The position numbers and the translations under genes were made by a program. From NCBI RefSeq assembly GCF_013409305.1, contig NZ_JACBZJ010000001.1:1922001-1986000 (forward strand): a stretch of 64,000 nt of DNA, written 5' to 3'. Each line of letters begins with the position of its first letter. Position 1 is the first letter of the stretch. The stretch comes from Cellulomonas soli. Lineage in GTDB: Bacteria > Actinomycetota > Actinomycetes > Actinomycetales > Cellulomonadaceae. Positions 1 through 8,062 of this stretch are shown in pieces. Below the pieces are notes generated by a model that was not told the origin of the DNA, made no database searches, and saw only the letters and a list, made by a program, of their open reading frames with translations.

Positions 1-260
1 GCGTCCCAGGAGCCGGGCTCGGGGACGATCGTCGCCTCGGGGGAGGGCGTGGAGTCGGGGGCGACGAACCCGACGGCGAGCGCGCCGACCGCGACCGGGC
101 CGGGGTGCGGCTGCGACCAGTCGGACCCGGAGGCGCAGCCGGCGAGCAGTGCGAGGCCGAGGGTCAGCGCGGCGCCGACGGGCAGGGCGACCGCGCGTGC
201 CGTGCTGGTGGGCGTGCTGGCCGACGGTCCGGCGGGCGTGCGGGTGGGGCGGGGTCGCAC
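1..260 (-). CDS. Putative secreted lipoprotein, N-terminal part
   Basis: The first 86 codons of a minus-strand gene are visible; the rest lies beyond the left edge. The GTG start at 260 sits 8 bases after a GGAGG ribosome site. The protein opens with a basic, proline- and threonine-rich stretch, a hydrophobic segment (about residues 23-40) and the lipobox LLAGC with the lipidated cysteine at residue 42. It should therefore be exported and anchored to the outer face of the membrane. The visible mature part (SGSDWSQPHPGPVAVG and a proline-rich continuation) matches no family I can name. It is transcribed away from the HupE gene, so 261-466 would hold promoters for both; I see no clear elements there. 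Confidence 0.7.
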   Translation of the reverse strand, partial: MRPRPTRTPAGPSASTPTSTARAVALPVGAALTLGLALLAGCASGSDWSQPHPGPVAVGALAVGFVAPDSTPSPEATIVPEPGSWD

Positions 261-466
261 GGGTCGTCCTCCGGACGGGTGGGGGCGTGGGCGCGGCAAG
301 GCTTCTTCCTACCCCACCGGACCGGGCGGTCGAGGCGTCGCAGCAGGTCGGGCGCCGATCGTTCCGCGCGAGTTCGCCGACGGTCCGCCGCTCGTTCACG
401 CGGCTCGGACAGATTGCGGCAGACCGACCCGGAACGGACCGGTCGGACAGACCGCCGAGGAGACCG

Positions 467-1714
467 ATGTCGCGCCCCGCCCGCCCGCCCGCCCGCGAAC
501 GATCCGAGCGGCCGCCGGTGCTGGTGCGGGTTCTGGTCCCGCTCGGGCTGCTGCTCGGCGCGGTGCTCACGCTCGTCGCCGGACCCGCCTCCGCGCACGG
601 GTTCACCTCGGTCGTGTACGTCGACGTGAGCGCGCCCGAGCCGGGCCGGGTGCGCACGCAGGTCGGGCTCGAGTACGACCTGCTCGTCGTGTCGGCAGCC
701 GACGCACAGGGCGACGACCCGCTGTTCCAGGACGGCACGGCCGCGTTCGAGAGCGGTGACGCGGACGAGCAGGCCGACGCCCTGCAGGCCCACGCCCGCA
801 CCGTGCTCGACTACGTCACCGAGCGGTTCACGGTGGCCTCCGGCGACCGGTCGTGCGCGCCCGTGCAGGTCGGGGACGTGCAGGTCACCGAGCGGGACGG
901 CGTGCCGTACGCGGTGCTCACGCTCGACCACACGTGCGACGCGTCCGACGGTGCGCACGAGATCACCAGCACGCTGTTCGGCGACGCCGAGGGCTACGTG
1001 ACCGGGACCCGCACCGTGGTCACGTACACGCTCGACGGACGCTCGGGCAGTGCGGCGCTCGACGGCGCGCACCCGACGTTCTCGACCGAGCAGGCGTGGA
1101 CCGAGCGGTTCGTGGAGTTCTTCCGGCTCGGCGCCGAGCACCTGCTGACCGGGACCGACCACATCCTGTTCCTGCTCGCCGTCATCGCCGGGTCGCGCCG
1201 GCTGCGCGAGATCGTGCTGGCCGCCACGGCGTTCACCGTCGCGCACTCGGTGACGTTCGTGATCGCCGCCACCGGGCTCGTGCACGTGCCCGGGAACGTC
1301 GTCGAGCCGATCATCGCGCTGTCCATCGCGGTCGTCGCCGGCGGTCACCTGTGGCGGCTGCGCGAGCAGGGTGCGCAGGCCACCGACCTCGGGACGGGCG
1401 GCCCGCTGGGGCTCGACCGGCCCGGCCTGGTGCGGCTCGGCGTCGTGTTCGCCTTCGGGCTCGTGCACGGCCTCGGCTTCGCGGGGGCGCTCGGCATCGA
1501 CGAACCGTGGTCGTGGCAGCTGCTGTGGTCGCTGCTCGTGTTCAACGTCGGCATCGAGGCCGTGCAGCTGGCGATCATCGCGCTCGTCTTCCCGGTGCTG
1601 GCCCTGCTGCGTCGACGCTCGCCGCGCGTCGGTCTGACCGCGACGGGCGTGATCGCCGGCGTCGTGACCGTCACCGGTCTCGTCTGGTTCGTGCAACGGC
1701 TCGGGGGCCTCTGA
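467..1714 (+). CDS. HupE/UreJ family membrane protein
   Basis: A 415-residue secreted-plus-membrane protein. A signal peptide ends at about residue 43 (ASA then HG), followed by an extracytoplasmic beta-rich domain to about residue 215. About six membrane helices carry the family motifs AEHLLTGTDHILFLLAV, AHSVTFV, EPIIALSIA and GLVHGLGFAG. Histidine and aspartate residues inside the helices are typical of HupE/UreJ proteins, which are linked to nickel or cobalt handling, but many actinobacterial members are uncharacterized and no hydrogenase or urease genes are in view. ATG 467 is chosen because GAGGAG lies 4 bases upstream and it starts the signal peptide; the open frame extends further 5' without coding character. 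Confidence 0.85.
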   Translation: MSRPARPPARERSERPPVLVRVLVPLGLLLGAVLTLVAGPASAHGFTSVVYVDVSAPEPGRVRTQVGLEYDLLVVSAADAQGDDPLFQDGTAAFESGDADEQADALQAHARTVLDYVTERFTVASGDRSCAPVQVGDVQVTERDGVPYAVLTLDHTCDASDGAHEITSTLFGDAEGYVTGTRTVVTYTLDGRSGSAALDGAHPTFSTEQAWTERFVEFFRLGAEHLLTGTDHILFLLAVIAGSRRLREIVLAATAFTVAHSVTFVIAATGLVHVPGNVVEPIIALSIAVVAGGHLWRLREQGAQATDLGTGGPLGLDRPGLVRLGVVFAFGLVHGLGFAGALGIDEPWSWQLLWSLLVFNVGIEAVQLAIIALVFPVLALLRRRSPRVGLTATGVIAGVVTVTGLVWFVQRLGGL

Positions 1715-1773
1715 GCGCACGGCGGGAGCCCGACTCAGGTGTTCCGGCCTGCGCCACCCGATGGATCGTCCCT

Positions 1774-1795
1774 GTTCAGAGGCGGTTCACCCGGC
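1774..1795 (+). promoter_or_regulatory. PHO-box-like site (two 11-bp direct repeats)
   Basis: GTTCA occurs at 1774 and again at 1785, exactly 11 bases apart; the units are GTTCAGAGGCG and GTTCACCCGGC. The second matches the PhoP direct-repeat unit known from Streptomyces. The copy GTTCACC (1785-1791) is also mirrored by GGTGAAC at 1798-1804, giving a perfect 7-bp inverted repeat. The site lies about 85 bases upstream of a secreted phosphatase gene, where phosphate control would be expected. Binding is inferred. Confidence 0.55.
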
Positions 1796-1877
1796 GCGGT
1801 GAACGTGGGCCCGTTCGTCCCGGTTTGGCCCGATCGGCTCCGACACATCCCTCTGGCACGAAGAGAACGGACGGCGC

Positions 1878-3878
1878 ATGTCCTCCAGCACGACAGCTCC
1901 ACGTGAGCGTCACGACCGGCTCCCGGTGCGGCTCGCCGCACTGGCCGTCGGCACGGCCGTCGCCCTCGGCGGGTTCGCGGTCGCCCCGGCGACCGCCGCC
2001 GACACGGTGACGACCGCCGACGCGGCCACCCTCAGCGGCATCGTCCTCGGCGTCGGTGCCGACGAGTCCCAGCGCATCGTCACCTGGTACTCCTCGGCGG
2101 ACACCGCCCAGGTCGTCCAGCTCGTCCCCACCGCCTCCCTCGTCGACGGCGCGTTCCCGGCCGACGCGGTCACCTACGCGGCCACCGGCGGCGCGAACAT
2201 CGCCACCAGCGGCGGCTACAACCGGCACGCCGTCCTCACCGGTCTGCAGGAGGACACCGCCTACAGCTACCGCGTCGGTGCCGAGGGCGGCTGGTCGCAG
2301 GCCTACTCCTTCCGCACGCAGTCGTTCGAGGGGGACTACGACTTCCTCTTCTTCGGCGACCCGCAGATCGGCGCGTCGGGCGACGTCGCCAAGGACCAGG
2401 CGGGCTGGAAGGACACCCTCGACGTCGCGCTCGCGGCCAACCCGGACTCCGAGCTCCTCGTCTCCGGCGGCGACCAGGTCGAGACGGCGAACACCGAGGC
2501 GCAGTGGACCGCGTTCCTCGCCCCCGACAAGCTGCGCCAGTACCCGTGGGCGGCGACCATCGGCAACCACGACGTGGGCGGCAAGGCGTACGAGCAGCAC
2601 CTGTACACGCCGAACACCGACCGCTCCGCCGCGCTGTACTCCAACGGCAACCCGACCTCGAACACCTCGGGCGGCGACTACTGGTACATCTACAAGGACG
2701 TCCTGTTCATCGACCTGAACAGCAACAGCTACGCCACCTCGCAGGGTGGCGGCGGTGACGACGCGCACGTCGCGTACGTGACCGACGTCGTCAACGCGCA
2801 CGGTGCCGACGCCAAGTACACGGTGCTCGTCTACCACCACGCGATCTACTCGGCCGCGTCGCACGCCAAGGACTCCGACAACAAGGCGCGCCGCGTCGAC
2901 TTCACGACCGCCTTCTCCGACCTGGGCGTCGACCTGGTGCTCCAGGGCCACGACCACGTCTACACGCGCAGCTACCTCATCAAGAACGGTGCGAAGGCCG
3001 ACGCCGACGAGCAGCCCGGTGCCGCCGACGTGTACGCGGGCCCCGGCGGCGTGCTCTACGTGACCGCCGACACCGCCTCCGGCTCGAAGTACTACGACAT
3101 CACCGCCCCGGACAGCAGCGGCACCTCGGGTGCCGGCAACGGCGCCGACCCGCTCGACGCCTCGCGCTACTGGTACAACTCGGTGCAGAACCAGGAGCAC
3201 GTGCGCACCTACGTCAAGGTCCAGGTGCGCAACGACCAGCTGGTCGTGGAGAACATCCGCTCCGGCACGTGCGCGGCCCCGAACGCGGCGGTCGAGCTCA
3301 GCAAGGTCTCCTGGTGCGGCCCGGACTCCGGCGCGTCGGCGGCACAGCCGGTCGGCTCGGTCGTCGACTCGGTGACCGTGCACCCGTACCACGGCGACGG
3401 CCAGGAGATCCAGGTCGCCGTCCCCGAGGCGGCCCCCGGCGAGTTCGGCTGGACCATCGACGGCCACAACGGCCTGGTGGACCTCGGCACGGCCGTCGAG
3501 AAGGACGGCACGTACTTCGAGGCAGCCGGTCAGCTCAACGCGATCACCGTCTCCGACACGCGCCGCTCGCAGGCGCCGTGGTCCATCTCGGCCTCGGTCG
3601 GTGACTTCCGCGACGCGTCGAAGACGTTCCCCGGCTCGTACCTCGGCTGGACCCCGGCCGTCGTGCAGGCCGGTGCGGGTGCCCGGGCGGGCGGCTCGAT
3701 CGGTTCCGGGTTCGACGGCGGCACGGGCCTGTCCGTCTCGTCCACGCTCGGCTACGCCGACCAGGGCCACGAGTCCGGCACCGCGCAGCTCGGTGCGGGC
3801 CTCGACCTGAAGATCCCCAGCGCCGTCGAGACCGGCAGCTACCGCGCGACGCTGACGATCACCGCCCTGAGCAGCTGA
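1878..3878 (+). CDS. Secreted purple-acid-phosphatase-like metallophosphoesterase with C-terminal WxL-like domain
   Basis: A 666-residue exported phosphoesterase. The signal peptide ends near residue 40 (ATA-AD). A fibronectin-like N-terminal domain (about 45-145) precedes a metallophosphoesterase core with FGDPQIG (Asp161), GGDQVE, GNHD (Asn230-His231-Asp232), YHHAIYS and GHDHVYTR (His358, His360), the dinuclear-metal ligands of purple acid phosphatases. From about residue 493 the protein changes character. PWSISASVGDF (Trp568), YLGWTP (Trp591) and the ending LKIPSAVETGSYRATLTI look like a WxL cell-surface domain. The next gene encodes a WxL-interacting-type protein, so enzyme and anchor may act together on the cell wall. 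A PHO-box-like site upstream suggests induction on phosphate starvation. Substrate unknown. Confidence 0.87.
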   Translation: MSSSTTAPRERHDRLPVRLAALAVGTAVALGGFAVAPATAADTVTTADAATLSGIVLGVGADESQRIVTWYSSADTAQVVQLVPTASLVDGAFPADAVTYAATGGANIATSGGYNRHAVLTGLQEDTAYSYRVGAEGGWSQAYSFRTQSFEGDYDFLFFGDPQIGASGDVAKDQAGWKDTLDVALAANPDSELLVSGGDQVETANTEAQWTAFLAPDKLRQYPWAATIGNHDVGGKAYEQHLYTPNTDRSAALYSNGNPTSNTSGGDYWYIYKDVLFIDLNSNSYATSQGGGGDDAHVAYVTDVVNAHGADAKYTVLVYHHAIYSAASHAKDSDNKARRVDFTTAFSDLGVDLVLQGHDHVYTRSYLIKNGAKADADEQPGAADVYAGPGGVLYVTADTASGSKYYDITAPDSSGTSGAGNGADPLDASRYWYNSVQNQEHVRTYVKVQVRNDQLVVENIRSGTCAAPNAAVELSKVSWCGPDSGASAAQPVGSVVDSVTVHPYHGDGQEIQVAVPEAAPGEFGWTIDGHNGLVDLGTAVEKDGTYFEAAGQLNAITVSDTRRSQAPWSISASVGDFRDASKTFPGSYLGWTPAVVQAGAGARAGGSIGSGFDGGTGLSVSSTLGYADQGHESGTAQLGAGLDLKIPSAVETGSYRATLTITALSS

Positions 3879-3893
3879 TCCCGGCGTCCCTCT

Positions 3894-3935
3894 GACCGGT
3901 GGTGCGGGTGCGGGCCGGCACCCGCACCACCGGTC
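3894..3935 (+). terminator. Strong hairpin terminator after the phosphatase gene
   Basis: An 18-bp perfect stem (3894-3911 with 3918-3935) closes a 6-base loop 15 bases after the stop codon, followed by a modestly T- and C-rich run. It separates the phosphatase from the WxL-interacting-type gene, which starts at 4017. Confidence 0.8.
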
Positions 3936-4016
3936 TCCCCTGCTTCTGCTGGACCCCTGCCCGGCCCCTGCCCGACCTGTGCCCGACCCGTGCTTCACCG
4001 ATCGACCGAGGACCCG

Positions 4017-5105
4017 ATGCGCGCGACCCACCACCGAACCCGTCCCACGTCCGCCCGTGCCGTCGTGGCCGCGCTTCTCGCCCTCGTGGCGTCCGGAGCC
4101 GTAGGGCTCGCGACCGGTGGACCGGCCGTCGCGGACGACGACGTGACGTGGGCGGTCCGCACGGCCTCCAACGCGTTCGGCTCCGACCGGACCGGGTACA
4201 CCTACGGCGTCGATCCCGGCGCGTCCGTCGACGACGCGCTCGTCGTCGTCAACCACGGCGATGCCCCGCTCGAGCTGGCCGTGTACGCCGCCGACGGCTA
4301 CACGACCGACTCCGGCCAGTTCGACATCCTCACCCGTGACCAGGAGTCCACCGCCGTGGGCGCGTGGCTGCAGGCGAGCACGGACACCGTCACCGTCGAC
4401 CCGGGCGCGTCCGTCGAGGTCCCGTTCACGGTGACCGTCCCCGACGACGCGACGCCCGGCGACTACGCCGGCGGGGTCGTCACCTCGCTCGTGCAGGACG
4501 ACGCCGCCGAGGGCATCACCGTCGACCGTCGGCTCGGCATCCGGGTCGACCTGCGGGTCGGCGGCGAGGTGCGGCCCGCGCTCGCGGTCGAGGACGTGCA
4601 CGTGACCTACGACGGGACGGCCAACCCCGTGGGCACCGGCGACGCGACCGTGACCTACACGCTGCACAACACGGGCAACGCGACGGTGTCGGCACAGCAG
4701 GCGGTCGCGGTGACCGGGCCGGCCGGTCGGTTGCGTGCCGAGGCCGCGCGGGTCGCGGACCCGCCCGCGCTGCTGCCCGGTGAGCGTTGGACGGTCGAGG
4801 TGCCCGTCGCCGGGGTGGTCCCCGCGGTGCGCCTGGCCGCCGAGGTGACCGTGACCCCGCTGGTCACCGACGCGTCGGGCTCGACCACGACGCTCGACCC
4901 GGTCAGCGCCACCGGCCGGGCGTGGGCGGTGCCGTGGCTGCTGCTCGCGGTCGTCCTCCTGCTGGTCGCCGCCGCGCTCGGCCTGCCCCGTGTCCGGCGC
5001 CGGGCGCTGCGGCGGAGCGCGGCCCGCGAGGAGGCGCGCGTGCAGGAGGCGGTCGCGCAGGCTCTGCGCGAGCGCGAGCTCGCCGAGGCGGGCGACGGCC
5101 GCTGA
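4017..5105 (+). CDS. WxL-interacting (DUF916-like) membrane-anchored surface protein
   Basis: A 362-residue protein with a signal peptide (cleavage near AVA-DDD, residue 39) and two beta-sandwich regions. The first carries the NHGDAPLELAVYAADG type of sequence seen in the peptidoglycan-binding domain of WxL-interacting proteins. A single C-terminal membrane helix (about 301-322) is followed by a basic, then acidic helical cytoplasmic tail of about 40 residues. In Firmicutes such proteins hold WxL-domain proteins at the peptidoglycan. Here the neighbour upstream ends in a WxL-like domain, so a partnership is likely. ATG 4017 follows CGAGGA by 4 bases and gives an intact signal peptide. The terminator between the two genes implies its own promoter or read-through. 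Confidence 0.75.
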   Translation: MRATHHRTRPTSARAVVAALLALVASGAVGLATGGPAVADDDVTWAVRTASNAFGSDRTGYTYGVDPGASVDDALVVVNHGDAPLELAVYAADGYTTDSGQFDILTRDQESTAVGAWLQASTDTVTVDPGASVEVPFTVTVPDDATPGDYAGGVVTSLVQDDAAEGITVDRRLGIRVDLRVGGEVRPALAVEDVHVTYDGTANPVGTGDATVTYTLHNTGNATVSAQQAVAVTGPAGRLRAEAARVADPPALLPGERWTVEVPVAGVVPAVRLAAEVTVTPLVTDASGSTTTLDPVSATGRAWAVPWLLLAVVLLLVAAALGLPRVRRRALRRSAAREEARVQEAVAQALRERELAEAGDGR

Positions 5106-5130
5106 GCCCTCCGGCGCCGGCCCGTGCTGG

Positions 5131-5451
5131 TCACCTGCGCGGACGCGACCTGCCGAACGGCTCGGGGACGTCGACCGTCAGGACGACGGTGATCTCGTCC
5201 CCGAGCTGCAGGTCCTCGGCCCGACGCACCGCGTCTTTCACCGGCACGAGGTAGTGCCCGTCCTTCGGGAAGAGCGAGGTGGTCCACCGGGTGCCCTCGA
5301 CCTGGGCCGTCACGGGGATGACGCCCCAGCCGTAGCTGACCTGGGACGCGGCCGACCGCACGGCCGCCGACTCCTCCTCGGGCACGGTGACGAAGTGGTA
5401 CGGCGACGGTCCACGCCAGTACCAGAGCTCGCCCGAGAACCGCAGGTCCAT
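5131..5451 (-). CDS. DUF1905 domain protein
   Basis: A 106-residue soluble protein of the DUF1905 family. Conserved features are the opening FSGELWYWRGPSPYHFVTVP, the central GWGVIPVTAQVEGTRWTTSLFP and KDGHYLVPVKDAVRRAEDL, which form a small beta-barrel of unknown biochemical role. ATG 5451 is used because the family begins close to this residue; upstream in-frame sequence looks non-coding. It is convergent with the WxL-interacting-type gene. A second, divergent copy of the family lies at 10229-10540 in this window. Confidence 0.85.
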   Translation of the reverse strand: MDLRFSGELWYWRGPSPYHFVTVPEEESAAVRSAASQVSYGWGVIPVTAQVEGTRWTTSLFPKDGHYLVPVKDAVRRAEDLQLGDEITVVLTVDVPEPFGRSRPRR

Positions 5452-5561
5452 CGGATCAGCGTACGGAGCGGCACCCGGGACGTGCAGCCGGCCCGCAGAT
5501 GCGGTCTGATCGTCCCGGGCGTCCGTGGCGTGCGGGCGCGACGACGGCACGGGAGGTCCTC

Positions 5562-6182
5562 ATGGCCACGATCGTCTCCACCCTGTTCATCTCGCTCGAC
5601 GGCGTCGTCGAGATCGACCCCGCCTGGCACTTCCCGTACTTCGACGAGCACATGGGCGCCGCCGTCACCGAGGACTACGAGGGCGCCGACGTGCTCCTGC
5701 TCGGCCGTGTCACGTACGACTCGTTCGCAGGCGCGTGGCCCGAGCGCGAGAGCGCAGGCGGGGTGGACGCCCCGTTCGCCGCCACGCTGGGCGACACCCG
5801 CAAGGTCGTCGCCACCCGCGGCCACCAGGAGCTCGGCTGGCGCAACGCCGAACGGCTGCACGGCGACCTCGTCGAGGCGGTCACCACGCTCGCCGCCGAG
5901 CCGGGTCTGAACAAGATCCTCGTGCCCGGGTCCATCTCGCTCGTGCGCCAGCTGCTGGCCGCCGGTGTGCTCGACGAGCTGCGCCTGCTCGTCCACCCCG
6001 TCGCCGCACGCAAGGGTGAGCGCCTGTTCGACGAGGGCGAGCCGATCTACCCCCTGCACCTGCTGCGGTCCGAGATCTTCCCGACCGGGGTCGTCCGGCT
6101 CGTCTACGCGCCCTCCGAGCTGCCGTCGGCCGCGACGTACGAGGACGTCACCGACAAGGTCCCTGGCGCGGGGCAGGGCTGA
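5562..6182 (+). CDS. Dihydrofolate reductase / RibD C-terminal family protein
   Basis: A 206-residue cytosolic protein of the RibD_C / bacterial dihydrofolate-reductase-like family. The N-terminus STLFISLDGVVEIDPAWHFP, the YEGADVLLLGRVTYDSFAGAWP segment and the GSISLVRQLLAAGVLDELRLLVHPV stretch follow the family pattern, including the NADPH-binding fold. The reaction is not known for this subgroup; many members are stand-alone reductases of small heteroaromatic substrates and are not true folate enzymes. ATG 5562 is preceded by GGGAGG at 5 bases. It is divergent from the DUF1905 gene. Confidence 0.85.
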   Translation: MATIVSTLFISLDGVVEIDPAWHFPYFDEHMGAAVTEDYEGADVLLLGRVTYDSFAGAWPERESAGGVDAPFAATLGDTRKVVATRGHQELGWRNAERLHGDLVEAVTTLAAEPGLNKILVPGSISLVRQLLAAGVLDELRLLVHPVAARKGERLFDEGEPIYPLHLLRSEIFPTGVVRLVYAPSELPSAATYEDVTDKVPGAGQG

Positions 6183-6200
6183 TCGCTCACCGGCGCCCGA

Positions 6201-6299
6201 TCACCGCTTGGTCACCGCCCGGACGAACCACACGACGCCGGCCACGATCGCGACGAGGATCAGCAGCACGACGAGGTGCCAGGGCTTCAGGACGGTCAT
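6201..6299 (-). CDS. 32-residue single-pass membrane microprotein
   Basis: A 32-codon ORF, MTVLKPWHLVVLLILVAIV and onward, ending VRAVTKR. It has one hydrophobic helix (about residues 7-26) and a basic C-terminus. The start LKPWHLVVLL resembles the N-terminus of actinobacterial TatA proteins, but the amphipathic helix and acidic tail of TatA are missing. It may be a TatA-derived or independent small membrane protein. No strong ribosome site is visible. It is convergent with the RibD-like gene. Confidence 0.55.
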   Translation of the reverse strand: MTVLKPWHLVVLLILVAIVAGVVWFVRAVTKR

Positions 6300-6364
6300 G
6301 CGCCCACGCTAAGGCGCCATCCTCGGTGCTGGGGCCGGTTCGAGGAGCGTGCTGACCGGATCCG

Positions 6365-7000
6365 TCACGCGGGTGGTTCCGCGAACCACCCGCTCGGGGG
6401 TGGTGACGGCCGGCCGGCGTCGTCCGGGTCGACCGGCGGGTCGGGCTCCCACGGCCACAGCACGAGGGCCGTGGCGGCGGCCTCGGCGAGCGCCGCGGTC
6501 GGCAGCGTGTGCCGGCCCTCGGGCAGGCCGAGCTCGGGGTTGGCGACCACCACCACGAGATCCCCCGCGGGCGGGGCAGGTGACAACCAGAACGTCTGCC
6601 GGTAGGACCGGCCCCCTCCTCCGCCGCCGCTCTGGCTCAGCACGTAGGTAGCCTCACCGGGGCGGCGACCGAAGGAACGCGCCGGCCGTGCGACGACACG
6701 GGTGCCGTCCGCGAGCGCGACGCCGACCCAGGTCTGCTCGACCGCCTCCCAGAAGTCGCGGTGCCGGGTGCCGTCGTGACCTGCCACCCGCAGCCGGAGC
6801 TCCAGCTCCAGCTCGATGCCCGTCGAGTGCACGCGCGCACCGGCCAGGACGAGGGCGACGTCCTCGGTGCGGCTCAGCACGTGCACCCCGCCGATCTCGG
6901 CCCCGACCTCGTTCTCCGGGGGCTGGTACCGCGTGAGGTGGGCCTGCAGTTCCGCCGGGTCGTCCCCGTCCGACGCGAGAGCCATCGAGGAGAAGTGCAT
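6365..7000 (-). CDS. Conserved hypothetical protein, proline-rich C-terminus
   Basis: A 211-residue soluble protein I do not recognise. It is rich in beta-strand-like segments (IGGVHVLSRTEDVALVLAGARVHSTGIELEL, residues about 38-68), with a glycine run (SQSGGGGGGRSYRQTFWLSPAPP) in the middle and a proline- and tryptophan-rich end (LVLWPWEPDPPVDPDD). No signal peptide, membrane segment or catalytic motif is visible. ATG 7000 is the likely start; a second ATG six codons in is an alternative. The codon bias is normal, which supports a real gene. It faces away from the ABC exporter cluster. Confidence 0.65.
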   Translation of the reverse strand: MHFSSMALASDGDDPAELQAHLTRYQPPENEVGAEIGGVHVLSRTEDVALVLAGARVHSTGIELELELRLRVAGHDGTRHRDFWEAVEQTWVGVALADGTRVVARPARSFGRRPGEATYVLSQSGGGGGGRSYRQTFWLSPAPPAGDLVVVVANPELGLPEGRHTLPTAALAEAAATALVLWPWEPDPPVDPDDAGRPSPPPSGWFAEPPA

Positions 7001-7235
7001 GGTCCGAGGGTCGCAGGCCGCCGCGGGTCCGTCGAGTACCCGCGGCGCCGGGCGCGACCGCCTGCGCGCAACTCCCTGGCCGACCTGGTGCGAAGCGCCG
7101 AGTGCCGGGCAGCCGCAGGTCACCGAACGGCCACGCCAGACCCGCATCGCGCTGCACCATACGAGGTGAGCTGACCGCTCGGGCATGCAACGTCCCGGGC
7201 GCGCCACGGTGCCGAAGGGAACAGGGGAGTCTGAG

Positions 7236-7373
7236 ATGCGTGTGAGGGCACGATGTGTCGCGATCGTTGCCGCCGTCACGGCCTTCGGGATCGTGGCGTC
7301 GGCACCCGCCAAGGACCGCGGCACGCTGAATCCCGACAGTCGCATGTCGACCCCGACACTGCGCCGGTGGTGA
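7236..7373 (+). CDS. 45-residue signal-peptide-like ORF coupled to an ABC exporter
   Basis: ATG 7236 follows GGGGAG by 6 bases. The product MRVRARCVAIVAAVTAFGIV has a basic start, a hydrophobic core and an ASA-type cleavage region, leaving a short basic peptide of about 20 residues ending in TLRRW. Its TGA overlaps the GTG of the ABC ATPase gene (GTGA, 7370-7373), so it is translated in coupling with the exporter. It could be an exported peptide (bacteriocin- or pheromone-like) or merely a coupling leader. No match to lactococcin-972 or double-glycine leaders is visible. Confidence 0.55.
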   Translation: MRVRARCVAIVAAVTAFGIVASAPAKDRGTLNPDSRMSTPTLRRW

Positions 7374-8062
7374 GCACGTTGATCGACGTCGCGAGCGTGG
7401 TGGTCGCCTACGGGAAGACCACCGCGCTCGCGGGAGCGTCGATGCAGCTCGCCGAAGGTGAGTCACTCGCGTTGGTCGGCCCGAGCGGTGCCGGCAAGTC
7501 CACGCTGCTGCGGTGCATGGCAGCTCTGGTCCGCCCGTCCGAGGGTCGCGTGACCTATCGCGGTCAGGACCTCGGGGCGCTCGGCGTCGATGCGCGAGCG
7601 GAGCTGCGACTGCACGACTTCGGTTTCGTCCTGCAAGGCGGGGAGCTCATGCCGGAGCTGACGCTCGCCGAGAACGTCGAGCTCCCGCTGCTTCTCGCCG
7701 GGGCGCGACGTGTCGAGGCCCGACGACGAGCTGCGGGCCTGCTCGAGATGCTCGGGGTCGGGCGCGAGGCCGGGCGGATGCCTCACGAGGTCTCGGGCGG
7801 CCAGGCCCAGCGGGCTGCCGTCGCCCGGGCCGTGGTGCACGGTCCCAGCGTGGTGTTCGCGGACGAACCTACCGGCGCGCTCGACGAGGCCAACGGGGCA
7901 GCCGTGATGGCGACGCTGCGCGCCGCCGCCTCCGCCGCCGGCAGTGCGCTGGTCATGGTGACGCACGACGCCGGGCTGGCGGCCCAGCTCGATCGTGTCC
8001 TCGAGGTCCACGACGGTCGGGTCGTCCCCGAGAAGACTCACGCCGAGACGGTGCACGGGTGA
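7370..8062 (+). CDS. ABC transporter ATP-binding protein (MacB/LolD/BceA type)
   Basis: A 230-residue ATPase with Walker A GPSGAGKST (about residues 37-45), Q-loop LQGGEL, signature VSGGQAQRAAVARA, Walker B VVFADEPTGALDE and H-loop THD. The PTGALDE sequence is typical of ATPases paired with FtsX-like permeases of the MacB/LolD/Bce class, which extrude or sense peptides, antibiotics or lipoproteins rather than import nutrients. The GTG start overlaps the preceding 45-codon ORF, and its own TGA overlaps the permease start, giving a tightly coupled three-gene unit. Confidence 0.92.
   Translation: MSTLIDVASVVVAYGKTTALAGASMQLAEGESLALVGPSGAGKSTLLRCMAALVRPSEGRVTYRGQDLGALGVDARAELRLHDFGFVLQGGELMPELTLAENVELPLLLAGARRVEARRRAAGLLEMLGVGREAGRMPHEVSGGQAQRAAVARAVVHGPSVVFADEPTGALDEANGAAVMATLRAAASAAGSALVMVTHDAGLAAQLDRVLEVHDGRVVPEKTHAETVHG

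Noticed and set aside
1776-4667. A 963-codon open frame on the minus strand opposite the phosphatase and WxL-interacting-type genes
   Set aside because: Its translation is low-complexity arginine, valine and glycine without domains; it is the GC-bias shadow of well-supported plus-strand genes. The same holds for the long minus frames at 11029-15282, 23238-25424 and 28847-33631.
7236-7373. Lactococcin-972-type or double-glycine bacteriocin
   Set aside because: Neither the mature-peptide pattern nor a GG leader is present; only a generic signal-peptide-like sequence is seen.
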